Below are positions 21,611-36,072 of a stretch of 64,000 bases of DNA, piece by piece. The number at the start of each line of letters is the position of its first letter. Position 1 is the stretch's first letter. This DNA is from Brachionus manjavacas (lineage: Eukaryota > Rotifera > Eurotatoria > Ploima > Brachionidae): NCBI GenBank assembly GCA_019054805.1, contig JAHQIY010000001.1:4478501-4542500 (forward strand), in the 5' to 3' direction. The notes beneath the pieces are model-generated. The model saw only the letters and a program-made list of their open reading frames with translations. It was not told where the DNA came from and searched no databases. The position numbers and the translations under genes were made by a program.

Positions 21611-21618
21611 TATAAAAG
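21611..21618 (+). promoter_or_regulatory. TATA-like sequence before the Cys-rich secreted protein
   Basis: TATAAAAG lies 34 bp before ATG 21645. It is preceded by TTTTTACAG, so the same spot could instead be a splice acceptor. Either reading makes the upstream ATG at 21594 an unlikely start. Confidence 0.3.
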
Positions 21619-21644
21619 TGGAAGAAATTATTTTAAAGTTAAAG

Positions 21645-21935
21645 ATGTTGAAAAAAACAATACTAATATTTCTTTTAATCCAATTTTTTACTTTTACGGC
21701 TATTTTAGCAAATGTGATAGAAAGAAAATGTACTTCAAATTCGGATTGTGATTCCGATAATGAATGCTGTCTATTCCCTATTCTGTATCCATCATTCCAA
21801 CCTGCATCAGAAGGAACTTGTCAAAGATATTTGATTGAAAATCAAAATTGTAGCTGGAGCTTTTCAACTTGTGGTTGCAAACCTGGTCTGCAATGCTACA
21901 TCAATTATTTTAACCAATATTGCAAAAAAGTTTAA
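21645..21935 (+). CDS. Small secreted Cys-rich protein with colipase/prokineticin-like Cys pattern
   Basis: The chosen start gives a 96-residue protein whose first 23 residues form a clear signal peptide (MLKKTILIFLLIQFFTFTA). The mature part holds ten cysteines in the order C, C, CC, C, C, C-x-C, C, C, with NSDCDSDNECC near the start and CGCKPGLQC near the end. That is the spacing seen in disulfide-rich folds such as colipase, prokineticin and related small secreted proteins. The function is unknown: it could be a signalling, immune or gland secretion protein, and the fold assignment is inference. A longer start at 21594 is open but would bury the signal peptide. Confidence 0.65.
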   Translation: MLKKTILIFLLIQFFTFTAILANVIERKCTSNSDCDSDNECCLFPILYPSFQPASEGTCQRYLIENQNCSWSFSTCGCKPGLQCYINYFNQYCKKV

Positions 21936-22049
21936 GAATTATATTTTTGAAAAATTTTCCTCTCTTAATGAATTTGTTTTTAAGATTAATAAAAACTATC
22001 TAAATTTTTACCCTTTCTATTTAAAATTTTGAAAGTTATCACTAATCGA

Positions 22050-23108
22050 ATAAAACAAGAAATTGGCATAAAAATGTAGGAACTTTAGCTAATAATAAAT
22101 CCCATTAACAATGTTTTGAGCATTATCTGTGGTTATAGACCATAATTTTTCATCTAAACCATAATCTTTAAAAAAAATATTTTTAAATAATTTAAATATT
22201 TTTTTTAAAACAATACTTTTTTTAATGAATTACAGATATGCAAACCGTCGTGTGGGTGAGGAAAAAGAAAAAAATCAATCTCAAATTTCTTATTCATCCA
22301 GTTATTATCAATAAAAAAAGACATTTAATTTCATATAAAGATCGTAAGAAGGTGAGACCCGTCAGTTGATAAATTGACCTTTAATTAAAAAAAATATTTT
22401 AAACTTTTCTATAAAATCTCAAGTAATTATATTACCATTGAGTCTAAACTACTTAATAAGGCTTTCAATTTTATTAGAAAATTCGAAAATTCACTTATTA
22501 TTAGAGAGAACTCTATGTGATGTTCTGGTACAACATAAAGATTGTCCATTAAATAACAAAACTTTAAAAAACTACTAGAATTTACAATAGAGAATGGTTG
22601 AAATGACTCAATTATAAATTCTAAAATTGCTTTTGTTCTTTAGCTTGTTCAGTTGAGCTGTGTTTTTTAGTTAGTTCTGCTATCACTTCATCATTTGCAT
22701 TTTCTGCTCTCACCTTTATCGAATGAAACCTTCATGATGATCCATAATTGAAGAATTACCAGTAAATGACTTCCATTTTTGTGTGCAGTGTTCAATTTTG
22801 CATTTTCTGCTGCCATTTGCCAAAAGAATGCAATGTCTCCAAACAGGGCTTCATTTCGTCGTCATTTTAGAGGAGAACCGACCAAAGAGTCTTGAGTAAT
22901 GCTAACTTTATCAAAACATCTTTCGTCTCGAAATTTAAAGACTAAAATAACACAAAAATTAGTTTTCAAAAATTTTTTAAATAAAATAAACAGGCTGTAA
23001 ATTAATTCTAAAAACCTATTCTATTTTAAAACCGGTTCTTAAAGCCAGTTCTGTTTGGAAACTTGTTTCAAAACTAGCTTTAAAATTGAAACTGGTCTCC
23101 CAGCTCTA
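22050..23108 (-). mobile_element. hAT transposon relic with decayed transposase
   Basis: On the minus strand the right end starts TAGAGCTGGGAGACCAGTTT (23108 downward), a hAT-like terminus. Decayed coding follows in shifting frames: a BED-finger-like piece (CTQKWKSFTG), AILEFIIESFQPFSIVNSSSF, then IDNNWMNKKFEIDFFLF with PHPHD, and finally GLDEKLWSITTDNAQNIVNG at about 22175-22085. These are the expected order of hAT domains up to the first catalytic Asp region. The rest of the transposase and the other terminus are missing. Confidence 0.7.
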
Positions 23109-23435
23109 CTCAAAATGTATCGAAAAGTAGACAAATGTTAGTTTTGAACAATTAGAATAAAAAGTTGAATTTCTTGCCTTCTAGGGAAATATTTCTCGAG
23201 TTTTAAATATCTATTAAAATAGGCATGTCAGTTTTTGATAAAGATTTTATTAATAATTTTACTTGAAGATAATTTATATATATAACATGCTAAAATTTTT
23301 TTTTTTATTTAATAATACTAATTAACACTGAAATTTCAGATTTTGCTCAATTGTCTTTATTAAAGATATCTTTAATAAAATATAATTATAATTGTATGCT
23401 AAACGACGATCTTTTTTCCTATTTTTTTTCGGTTT

Positions 23436-23590
23436 TTAGTAGTAGTAGTAATTTTGCTGCGTGGAAATCCACAAGCTGGAACGTGAGCCAGAGCCCAAAA
23501 AAAAATGGCCAACTGTAGCAGCCAGAGTACCTGTAATGTTATCAGCCTCTGAGCCTGGGCATCATAGCATTTGAATGGATAGAAATATAA
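23436..23590 (-). mobile_element. LINE 3' end with hairpin and (TAC)n tail
   Basis: On the minus strand GTGGA-TT-TCCAC (about 23461-23473) precedes a TAC-repeat tail (TAG repeats at 23436-23449 on plus). It directly follows the (AAT)n tail of the next LINE, so two elements are stacked. Confidence 0.6.
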
Positions 23591-23596
23591 ATAAAA

Positions 23597-24285
23597 ATTA
23601 TTATTATTAATTCTAAGCTAAGGCCGATCGCCGACCACTTGCTCAGTGACCCGTAAAATAAAGGGCACTGTGTTTAGTAAAAAAAAAATATAAAAATTAC
23701 AAAATTGAGTATAAAAGGTACCAAAAAAAAGTAAAAAAGTGTATTTACAATTTTAGGTATTCAATGATAAAATAAGATTAGTTGTTTGACTTTTGATTGA
23801 TAAGAGACTGTCGGATATGAAAACTAAGCTACATCAAATCTACAAATCTGGAATATTAAGCCCGATATGTTATCTTTACTCCCTGTCTTATATATATCTC
23901 TGAGCTTTTGGACTTTGACATCGTTTTTTTGATTTAAACGGTACTCAGTAATGTTTTTCAGCTTAAAAAGTTTGCATTTGTCCTGTAGTGACATGTTTTC
24001 CTCTTCCAATTCTCTGGTAATGTCCAGGATTTCGCTAATGAAGTCATTCGGGATCGGTTGTTTTGCTAGCTCAATAATCATCTTTTTAGTGAGTTCATTT
24101 TCAATTAATCGATTGAAAAAGTCAACCTTAATGTTTTTGATGATGTAATCCGTAGGCATGATATTCAATGACAAGAATAAGCTTGTTGTACGACACCTCC
24201 TTGGTATAGTTAGTAGTCCTTTGATTATGTTGCCCTCTGTTCTTTTTATGTCATTCAGTGTGCTCACATTTATGTTCATGTTCTA
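23597..24285 (-). mobile_element. LINE fragment, C-terminal domain and 3' UTR
   Basis: The minus-strand frame 24279-23824 is open for 151 codons: IKRTEGNIIKGLLTIPRRC, TTSLFLSLNIMPTDYI, then FFNRLIENELTKKMI. This is the post-RT domain of a CR1/Jockey-like LINE, related to the split copy at 16015/12936. A 200-bp 3' UTR follows with a GGTCGGCGATCGGCC structured stretch and an (AAT)n tail (ATT at 23597-23610 on plus). At the other side, 24279-24306 is a TAA repeat, perhaps the tail of an older element into which this one inserted. Confidence 0.8.
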
Positions 24286-24299
24286 ATAATAATAATAAT

Positions 24300-25130
24300 A
24301 ATAATAAAAATATATAAATACAAAAGCCAATAATTAGAAACCATAATATAAAGACAAATGAATAAAAATAATGTATCTTGTGCTGATTTTTGAATTCTTT
24401 TAACACCATTAACCAAGCTTTTTTCTATTCTCTTCTTCTCTAAGCCAAAAATCCAATCTAAAAAAATTATATATTGAAATCAATAAAAAATGAAATTTAA
24501 TTTAATTTATTAATTCATTTAAAAAATTCAAATCTCTAGCAAAAGTACATATATTTTAGCAAAATAAATTAATTAAGAATTTACTGAGCTTCTTATTTTC
24601 TATTTCATCGAAGAAATGATTTCCTATTCAAAATCATTTAAAGATTAAATTATTAACTTCTAGAAAAGAAACTTTTGATTTAAATAATTTTTTATTCAAA
24701 TTCAAAGGATTGAGAATATGCCACGCAATAAAAAATTTAGCACAAATAAAATTTGTTAGGAAAAATAAGAAAAATGATTTTTTGGTTCCGTATTTTAGTG
24801 ATGAAAAAGGGAATTTTGATACAAAAAGAATAAATCGCCATTAAAATATGAGAAAAGTGAACCAGAAAAAATCTTGATCACCTCACCAAATTTTAAAAGA
24901 TTATCAAAATTGATGCGTATCAGTGTTTGTGAATATTTAAAAAAAAAAACTTCAAAAAATTAAAATTAAAACTAAAAGAAAAAAAAATTCTAAAATTTTA
25001 TTTATAAGCCGGTTGATAATATTTAAATAAATAGGAGAATTTAATAAAATGAACTAAAATAAAAAGATTAAAACTTGACTTTTACACACAAAAAGATAAA
25101 AAAACTTTTATTTAGAAAGAAAAAAAGTTC
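24300..25130. other. Intergenic AT-rich sequence
   Basis: No supported gene is seen. It is downstream of the LSM1 3' end on the minus strand. Confidence 0.5.
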
Positions 25131-25133
25131 GCC

Positions 25134-25958
25134 TCAATAATAGTCGTCCAAAATAGAATCGGTCTGCGGCAAAAGACATCGGTTCATCATCGCTTTCTTT
25201 TTATTTTTCTCAATTTCCTGCTCTTTTATTTCCTCATTTCTCTTCAGCTCCAAAATTTCATCAACTCCAACATTAATCATCCCTATTTTACACTCTTTAT
25301 TAAAGTCGACCTCCCCAATTAGAACTACATTTTCACCTCGAACTATATAGACACCCCTCGGTATATCACCATACTTTTTTCCTACATGAATTCTTTCAAT
25401 AGTGTTCGACAGTAGCAAATTAGCGTATTGATCTATTGACCTTAAATAGCCGATCAAAGTTTTTCCATCTCGCAAAACCACCATTAGCTGCTTGTCCACA
25501 TCTTCGATCAAACTGGCAGTTCCGGGCATGTAGTATTTGTTCGATGAATAAATCACCGAGTCTGCTTGCGTTTCGTTGAGTGAAATATTATGACTAGCTC
25601 TCGAGTGGTCCATTGAAGGATAATTTCTGTCATTTCCGGATTGATATGAAGAATTAAAAGTCAGCTTTTGAAAGTCGTCTTCTAAAAGGCAATTTTTGTT
25701 TAAGTCAAAATCAAAATCGGTATTTGGAAGAGGTATTTGGGAAAGGAGACTTGATGGCTGCGAGCCTTGTGGGTACATGGAAAGTAGATCCTGCTCAGTG
25801 AGAGGCTTTGGCGGCAATTCAGGTAATGGTGACAGCTGGCTGAAATGAGATGTTTGCGGAAAAGGCAAGCCTGGTGGAGGCGCCATTTGGACTCTTTCCG
25901 ACTTAAGCTTTGACATACTCTTCAAGAACGCGTCTAGTTCAGATACAGCATCGCTCAT
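25134..25958 (-). CDS. LSM1: LSM1, U6 snRNA-like Sm protein with a long N-terminal extension
   Basis: Residues 144-274 align with metazoan LSM1: MPGTASLIEDVDKQLMVVL, LRDGKTLIGYLRSIDQYANL (Sm1) and RIHVGKKYGDIPRGVYIVRG with ENVVLIGE (Sm2). LSM1 defines the cytoplasmic LSM1-7 ring that binds 3' oligo(A) ends of deadenylated mRNA and promotes decapping. Usual animal LSM1 proteins are about 133 residues. Here the same open frame continues upstream for about 140 more residues, Pro/Ser-rich and probably disordered (APPPGLPFPQ, PPKPLTEQDLLSMYP, an acidic FDFDLNKNCLLEDDF). ATG 25958 is the first in the frame. The Met at residue 144 is a possible internal start for a conventional form. No intron is seen. 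Confidence 0.92.
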   Translation of the reverse strand: MSDAVSELDAFLKSMSKLKSERVQMAPPPGLPFPQTSHFSQLSPLPELPPKPLTEQDLLSMYPQGSQPSSLLSQIPLPNTDFDFDLNKNCLLEDDFQKLTFNSSYQSGNDRNYPSMDHSRASHNISLNETQADSVIYSSNKYYMPGTASLIEDVDKQLMVVLRDGKTLIGYLRSIDQYANLLLSNTIERIHVGKKYGDIPRGVYIVRGENVVLIGEVDFNKECKIGMINVGVDEILELKRNEEIKEQEIEKNKKKAMMNRCLLPQTDSILDDYY

Positions 25959-25979
25959 TTTTACGAAATTTTACGCTTT

Positions 25980-28952
<2,973 letters not shown>

Positions 28953-28959
28953 ATTGTTT

Positions 28960-29770
28960 ATAAAGCAATATTATTGAATTTTATTAATTTTAAAATTAAC
29001 TAATTTTATTAATTTAAAAAAAAAAGTTAGATATTTTTCCATGAGGCTAAAATTGTTGATTTTATAAGAAAATAGCTTTTTAATTATTTTTTTAAACCAT
29101 AATAAAATATTTTTTTGATTATCAAAATTTAATTTAATTCCTGAGTTAAGTTTTGCTGGTTATTCATAAATTTATCGCACTTGCTCATTCCAACTTGTTT
29201 TTCTTCAGATTTTTTCTATTTTTACCTTTTTGATTTAAAAAATTAAATCCTATTTCAATAATTAAATCCTATTTTGTAAAGTAATTGGAAATAGTTATAA
29301 TTTAATCTAAATTTAAATAATTTGAATTTTATCTCTATGTTAGTTATTTGTTATTTCTTTTAAACATTTAAACCTAGACTCTTACGTTGATAGTGGAAAA
29401 TATGAAAACGATTGCCTATTCTATGACCGTAATGAATTACCACGGATTTTTTTGGTTTTAAATTTTAAAAGCCATTCTTTACTCAGTTAAAAAATTAAAT
29501 CTCTATTACTCTTTGAATATTCAAACACATACATCCAAAGTAATATATAACAGAATCTCTGTATTATCGGCATTAAGTAGTTTAAGACATTTATCAAATT
29601 AACTGTGGGATAGTTATTCTCAAATAGAAAAAACAAATATTTTTTTTTTTAATTATATAAGTTAATAAGTTTTTTTTTTAAATTTGAAACGAATTTCTTG
29701 TATGTACATTTTAAATAGAAATTGAAAATTACCTTGAGGTTCTCCCCTGAATTTTTTTTAATATGACTCA
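28960..29770. other. Intergenic AT-rich sequence downstream of GALE
   Basis: I see no supported gene or element. Confidence 0.5.
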
Positions 29771-29779
29771 ATTAGACAA

Positions 29780-30600
29780 ATTATTGCTCTGAACAACCTT
29801 TTTGCCTTTTTTCAATCCATTTGAGTACCGTCCAAACAGTCAATACCATACGTTCTTAGTTTAGTTATTAGCAGACTTGTGCGTCAAAAAGTCAAAAATT
29901 TAAGTCATTTAAAATTTTTTTTTCTGAAAATCATTTGACTTGACTTAAAATATTTTTTTTGGTCATTTTTGTGCATTTTTTTTAGTTTTTTTTCAAGTCA
30001 TTTAGAATGACTTAGCTTTAAAGAAATTTTTTTTAAGCTTTAAAATTAACATAAAAGTTAAGCCTTAATTCTAAAATTTTCAATTTTATTTAGCAAAAAA
30101 TTAAACGATTAAGTATTTAAATGATGACCAGTTCAAATCTTCTTACCAAGGCTTCCTCATTCTCAAAGTATTTTTTGCATTTGAATTTATTTTTAATATT
30201 TTTCTATTAATATTAATTAATTTCTCGTTTAAACTTTGTTTGTTCATTTTTCGGCGTTATCATTTAACTTAATTTTTAAAAAAATTTCTTTAAAGTTTAG
30301 AACAAAACTAAAAAATGCACAAAAATGACTAAAAAAAATTTCTTAAGTCGAGTCAAATGAATTAAATAAAAAAAATTATCTCTAGTCCCTGACTTGACTT
30401 TGACTTAGTGACTTACGCACAAGTCTAGTTATCAGTCTTTTATGAGGAACTCTATCAAATGCTTTGGAAAAATCTAAAAGAATTATATCAATTGGTACGC
30501 AATTATCAACAATAAAAGAAATGAAATCAAGTGTTTCCAATATATTTTTGGTGTATGACGTATTCAGATTGCTATTTCACCCTTGTTAAGTATTTAAAAA
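29780..30600 (-). mobile_element. LINE reverse-transcriptase fragment split by a hAT MITE
   Basis: The minus strand at about 30565-30428 encodes TLDFISFIVDNCVPIDIILL followed by DFSKAFDRVPHKRLIT, a classic RT block. After the MITE (29872-30427) the frame resumes with LRTYGIDCLDGTQMD at 29871-29820 and soon decays. The two halves meet at the 8-bp target repeat of the MITE, so they were one copy before insertion. Confidence 0.7.
29872..30427. mobile_element. hAT-type non-autonomous element, 556 bp
   Basis: The ends are CAGACTTGTGCGT and, inverted, TAGACTTGTGCGT. The flanking 8-bp repeats are GTTATTAG (29864-29871) and GTTATCAG (30428-30435). The interior has many AAGTCA/TGACTT motifs at both ends and no transposase that I recognise. 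Its insertion site lies inside a LINE, so it is the younger of the two. Confidence 0.85.
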
Positions 30601-32200
30601 GATAATTAATTATTTAAATTTTGCCAAAAATATGTAATAGCTATATTAAATTATTTAGTTTGTTAATTTTCAATAGAGACAGCTATTAAACTTTGATTAC
30701 TGAGAATTGAGATTGATTTGGAGCAGAGATTATTAACAATAAATTATCATTAAGTTTCTTTTCTTTGGTATCTTTAACTTTAACTCATAAATTTTAAAAG
30801 TTTAATCTTGAATATAAACAAATAAATTGATCATCTTTTTAGATTTAAAATTTGGTTTTGCTTCAGCTTTCAACCTGTGGAGAAATTTAATTATCTAGTT
30901 TAATTTGACGCTTGCAATAATTATTTTTTTTGAAAAATATTATAAATTTAAAAAATAAAATATTTGAAATAATTTAAAGATAAAATCTAATTTTTTGCTA
31001 GTCAATATCTACAACTTTTTAGTTTCATCAGGATTTATCAAATTTTTTCAAATATTTTGAAAAATATCTTCGATTTTAATTTTTTAACAATTGGTCATTT
31101 AACAAAAAGTGATACGGAGATTTTAGTTAGTAATTATTCTGGAAATTCAGGTACTTCAGCTGTTTCAAACACAGAAAATTCTTCGAAAATGAAGTATTAC
31201 GTCATTAATGTAAACCTTCTCTAATGGATTGAGATCATTTTGACATTTTTTCACAAGAGGAGATAAGATACTTGGAAATCTACTTCAAAATGACTAGAAG
31301 TGACAAATGATGCACCTCAAAGTTTTTAATTGGGTCCATTTATCTCCATCAATTACCTGTCAAAATTATTAATCCGTTTGTTATTTTTAAAAAAAAGATA
31401 ACTTTAAAATGATTCTGGTCGGATATTTTCCAAACTTTATTTTTAATAAAAAAAATTCGAAACGATGATCACATGATTTATTCAAAATAAATCCAATAAA
31501 AGTCTTGAGAAGCATTGACGCATAATCAGTTTCAAATAAAAATTACGTCTACAGTAATTGTGTGATAACCCATTTTTTTTATTTTTGATATTTTTTTGGC
31601 CTTTTAATTTAAGCCGAAACATATTTAAAAATCGATTTTAATTTTACAAGGTTGAATTAAATAAAATAAATTATTTTAAATTTTCTATAATGTTTAGATT
31701 TTATATTAGAATCAAGCAACAATTTTGAACAATTATTTTTTCTATTTTTATTTATATTATTTCAATCGATTCTTTGAAAAAGTAATACTTTTCATATTTA
31801 GTGCTAGAAATTGCCAATAGACCGCTAAAAGTAAAAAAATAATTTAATTACAAAATTTTGTTCCTATGGAATTTTAAAAATTTTAATTATTTATTTTTTC
31901 TAATTATAACCCATTAGCGATATTGCAACATTCTTGCATATTATATTTACCATTTGTGCGCTTCTATCTGATTATAAAAACTTTCAAAAATATGAGGTTT
32001 AAAAATACATAATTTATGACCTCGAAATAGTGTTAAATTTCCGGTTGATCTTTGTTTACTTTATAATGGACGTTATTCAAATATTTGGATCTTCCATATT
32101 TGAACAAATAAATGTCTTTTAAAAAAAATGACGTGTCATCTATTTTTAAAATAATATAAAATGAACTTTTTTCTTCAAAATATTTTATTATTATAGAAAA
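30600..32200. other. Intergenic AT-rich sequence upstream of ERO1
   Basis: No gene or repeat is recognised. TTATTATAG at 32188-32196 just before the ERO1 start could be the acceptor of a 5' UTR intron. Confidence 0.45.
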
Positions 32201-32209
32201 CCAAAAATT

Positions 32210-33988
32210 ATGAAATACTTGTTCGTAGGATTATTATTTTGCATTGTATTGCCCAATCTTACCATCGTACTTGGGACTAATCTGTTTGATTTCAAGCCGA
32301 AACCAAGTCAAGACATTGCCAATGCTGAAAAATGCTTTTGTAAAGTAAATGATTAATTTAATAAAATAATTTATTTTAATAAAATTTTAACTTTCTAACT
32401 AAAAATCTAATTTTTTTTACTAAGTTAAACGAAGAAGTGGATGACTGTGGGTGCAAAATAGAACTAATTGACCGTCTTAATAACTATCAGATACATCCAC
32501 GTATCAATGCCCTTGTACAGAAAGACTACTTTAGATTTATCAAGCTAAATTTAAACAAAATTTGCCAATTTTGGTCCGACGATGCCCGATGCTCGCTTAA
32601 AGACTGTCACGTTAAAGCCTGTAATCAAGTAAGAGCACATATTTAAATTTAATTTAATTAAATTTAATCTTTTCTTTTTCTAAAATAAATTAGGAAGATC
32701 TGCCCGCCAGTTTTAGAAGCATCATTAGCCAGCAAGAAAACCAAGTATGTAAACTTAAATATTTTATTAGAATATTTTAAAATTTATCTTTCAAACAGAA
32801 AATAAAAAATAAAAAGGTATTTTGAGGGAAAAATTAAAAAAAAAATTGCTCAGTAGTTTTTAATATTTTTAATGCTCAATTTTATGTTTTTGGAAAAATA
32901 AATTTAAAAATTTTAATGATTTTTTTTACAGGATAAAGTTTCTGGTTGTGAACAAACCAATCCATTGGGACACATAAACAGCAGTTTGTCAAACGAAAGC
33001 ATCAAAGCTTTCGAGGACATGAAGAAATATGACGATGCTCAGGATAGCTTTTGCGAGCCAGATGGTATGAAAAAAAAAATTTTAAAAAAATTTCAAAACT
33101 ATTTTTTTAGACGAGTTCAACACTCAGGCCGAGTACTTGGATTTGGTGCTCAACCCGGAACGATTCACAGGTTACAAAGCTCCGCATGCTCACAAAATTT
33201 GGAATTCTATTTACAGAGAAAACTGTTTCGAGAACACAGACCGTGTTGCCTATGGACCAGAAAAGAATACTTGTTTGGAAAAGCGATTTTTCTACCGTTT
33301 AGTTTCGGGTCTACACACTAGCATTAATATTCATTTGTCAGCAAGATATTTGCACAAAGGAGTTCTTGATCAACCAGATGTATGGGGTCCAAATTCAGAG
33401 GAATTTTTCAAGCGATTCGATCCTGAGAAAACAAATGGTCTAGGTCCTCAATGGTTGAAAAATTTGTATTTTATTTTTTTGGTTGAACTTAGAGCTTTGG
33501 CCAAAGTAGCGCCCTATTTGGAAAAAGAGACTTTTTATGCTGGTCGTAATCAACAGGAAGATGATGATACCAAAACAGCTGTTGTAGATTTATTGAAAAT
33601 TGTCACATCATTCCAGCATCATTTCAATGAGACAAATTTGTTCCGTGGCAATCCCATTGAGGCTAAAAAATTAAAAGAAGAATTTCAGACAAAATTTAGA
33701 AACATTACCAGAATTATGGACTGTGTTGGATGTGACAAGTGTCGTTTGTGGGGCAAGGTACAAACGTTGGCCTTGGGGACTTCACTTAAAATTTTGTTCT
33801 CTGGTAAGATTAGCTCTGAAAATCAGGCAACCAAAAATTTATTCCAATTGAGTCGAACTGAAATTGTGGCTTTGTTCAATGGCTTTGCTCGTTTGTCTAA
33901 TAGTATTGCTGAAATTGAAAATTTTAGAGAATCGCTATCGAATTGTAGGCTAAATAAAGGAGTGAAAAATCAAAATGCCGAACTTTGA
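32210..33988 (+). CDS. ERO1: ERO1, endoplasmic reticulum oxidoreductin
   Basis: Five exons (32210-32344, 32425-32628, 32694-32744, 32932-33064, 33111-33988) encode 466 residues; all introns are GT-AG and all phases fit. ERO1 is the FAD-dependent ER oxidase that reoxidises protein disulfide isomerase with oxygen. Residues 1-22 are a signal peptide. The shuttle pair is Cys101/Cys106 ([12 protein letters not shown]), the regulatory partners correspond to Cys111 and Cys136, and the active site CVGCDKC is Cys379, 382, 385. The FAD-site blocks [29 protein letters not shown] and [20 protein letters not shown] are intact. The C-terminus has no KDEL-type signal, as usual for ERO1. AATAAA lies just after the stop. 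Confidence 0.96.
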
Positions 33989-33996
33989 AGGAAACA

Positions 33997-34002
33997 AATA
34001 AA
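33997..34002 (+). terminator. Poly(A) signal of ERO1
   Basis: AATAAA lies 9 bases after the TGA stop, which implies a very short 3' UTR. Confidence 0.6.
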
Positions 34003-34009
34003 ATTTAAT

Positions 34010-34680
34010 TTAATATATACTTGTCATTATTTAATTTATGTTTGGTGGACATAGACAATTTAGTAAAAACAAATGATCTTCAAATTTTTAGATATTTTAT
34101 AAAATATTTTTTAGATAATTGTTTTATTGTCTGTCAAAATCGAAGTCTAAATTTTAGTTTAAAAAATTTAGCTCAGTGAATATTTCGTCAGAATTTTTTG
34201 ATTAAACACAATTTAAATAAAAATTAAAATAAAGGACAGTGTCTCATTTCAATGAAAAAATGTGCTCCCGATTTCAAGGGCGAAATATTAATAAATGATT
34301 TCTTCTAATGTGATTTTTGAATTCCTTGATAAAAAATTACACCGACTAGAAAATAAATTTTCAAATTTTTGTTTTATTTTTTTTCACAATTTTCTCAATA
34401 AAAAAAGGAATAAAAAATCAAAAAATATAAATAAATTTTTAAAATTTAATTTTTAATGACTAAATTAAAAAAAAAATACATCAAACCTATATTTTTCTTT
34501 GATTTTCTCATGCTTTAATTTTTAAGAAAAATATTTTAATTCCTAATTTAACTTTTTTTGTTTTTGTTTTGCTCTTTGAGAAATACACTAAAAGCTTAAC
34601 AAGTCTCATTTTTAAAATTGCTTAAATATTGAAAATGGTAATTAATTAATAGAAATAAATATAAAAAATTAAAACTTTAA
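34010..34680. other. Intergenic AT-rich sequence
   Basis: I see nothing supportable here. Confidence 0.5.
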
Positions 34681-34685
34681 AAAAT

Positions 34686-35513
34686 ATGGAACAAAATAAT
34701 GCTAAATGCATCGAAACCACAGATAAGAAAACCTATTTTAGCCTTAAATCATGTATGGGAAGTAATATATACGCCCAAATCGTATTAAGAAAAGTCAATT
34801 TTTTATGATAAAATAAAACAGTTTATTAGAGCTGCTAAATAGTTCTAATAATTTAAATAATTCAGTGAAATAAATGATTGAATTTGTAAAGAAATTATTA
34901 TGTGTCTCTGGTGTAAAGTATGAAAAAAAAATGATAAGTGAATGGGTGAGAAACGATGATAATTGCAAATATGACTTAGCAGTCGAACCCCAAATCGAGA
35001 TTGAGCTACAATTGGTAGCTGATTTGCAATTGAAAGCCAAACTTGGGGACAAAAAAATATTGCCAAAAAAAGAAAAGCTTAACATTTGTTTAAATTCTGA
35101 TTGTGTTATTGTTTTATATGTTCAAACAAATGTCTCTGTACAACCTGGTAGTAAGGCTTAATGTCCGATAAAGCAGATATTTTTAATTTTTTTTGACGTA
35201 AAAAAAATTAACAGCTTTTTTATTATAAGCATAAATGTTTAGATTGTGGTATAATGAGATAGATTTTGAAGAGAAATCTCCTTGGCTGGTTTTTGAAAAT
35301 AGCTTTAATTTGACAGTTTATAACGGTGACATACCTACGCTCATTAAAATTAAACAAGATACTTGCAGACTTTTATTTGTACATTTTTTGAAAAACAATC
35401 ACTTTAAAGCAGTGAATGAAGAGAACTGGATGATTGACGATTTTAAACCAAGAAATCGGGAAAAAGCTCATAAAAATAAAAACATTAGTTACTGTTTTTA
35501 TTATTTGTTTTAA
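34686..35513 (+). CDS. Cluster of three short unknown ORFs, possibly one broken gene
   Basis: Three plus-strand frames follow each other: 34686-34808 (40 residues, ATG), 34874-35161 (95 residues, ATG) and 35235-35513 (92 residues, ATG). The second is balanced in composition and slightly hydrophobic at its C-terminal end. The third contains WYNEIDFEEKSPWLVF and ENWMIDDFKPRNREKAH, which look like real protein rather than random AT-rich translation. I tried GT-AG joins between the frames and found none that keeps the phase without a stop. They could be exons of an unknown gene, or a decayed transposon. No family is recognised. Confidence 0.3.
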
Positions 35514-36072
35514 AAAAAAGTAGTTATATATTATTTTTATCTAATTAATTTAGAAAAAATTAAAAATATGAGCATTTTTTTAAAATAAAAAAAATCTACA
35601 TTTTTTTGACATAAAATTTTAAAATTGGATAATAAATAATTTTATTCATGTTTATTTAATAATTAAAAAAACAATAAAAATCTAGAAATAATTTTGCTAA
35701 AACTGGGGCAAAATTGATTGGATAGGGGATATTGTCCTTTTTTTTTAAGAACAAATTCTATACAATTTAATTTAAAGAAATCTATCTATTTTTTTTACAT
35801 CTGACCAACAAATCTTTTTAATCAAGCTGCCTCTTAAATTATTATTCGATTTCACTCAAAATTCGCATTTGATTGAAACTAACTATCAATACTAGATTAC
35901 TAACAATCAAATTAAAATAGTTATTACTGTCACATTATTGATGTTTTATTGAACAAAATAAAAAAAATTTAAAATTATCTAAATCAAAATTTAAAAAATA
36001 ATGAAGTAACAAATGTGCAAAATTAATATTCTTTAATTGTTTAATTCTGTAAACTATCTGTTAATTTTTCCC

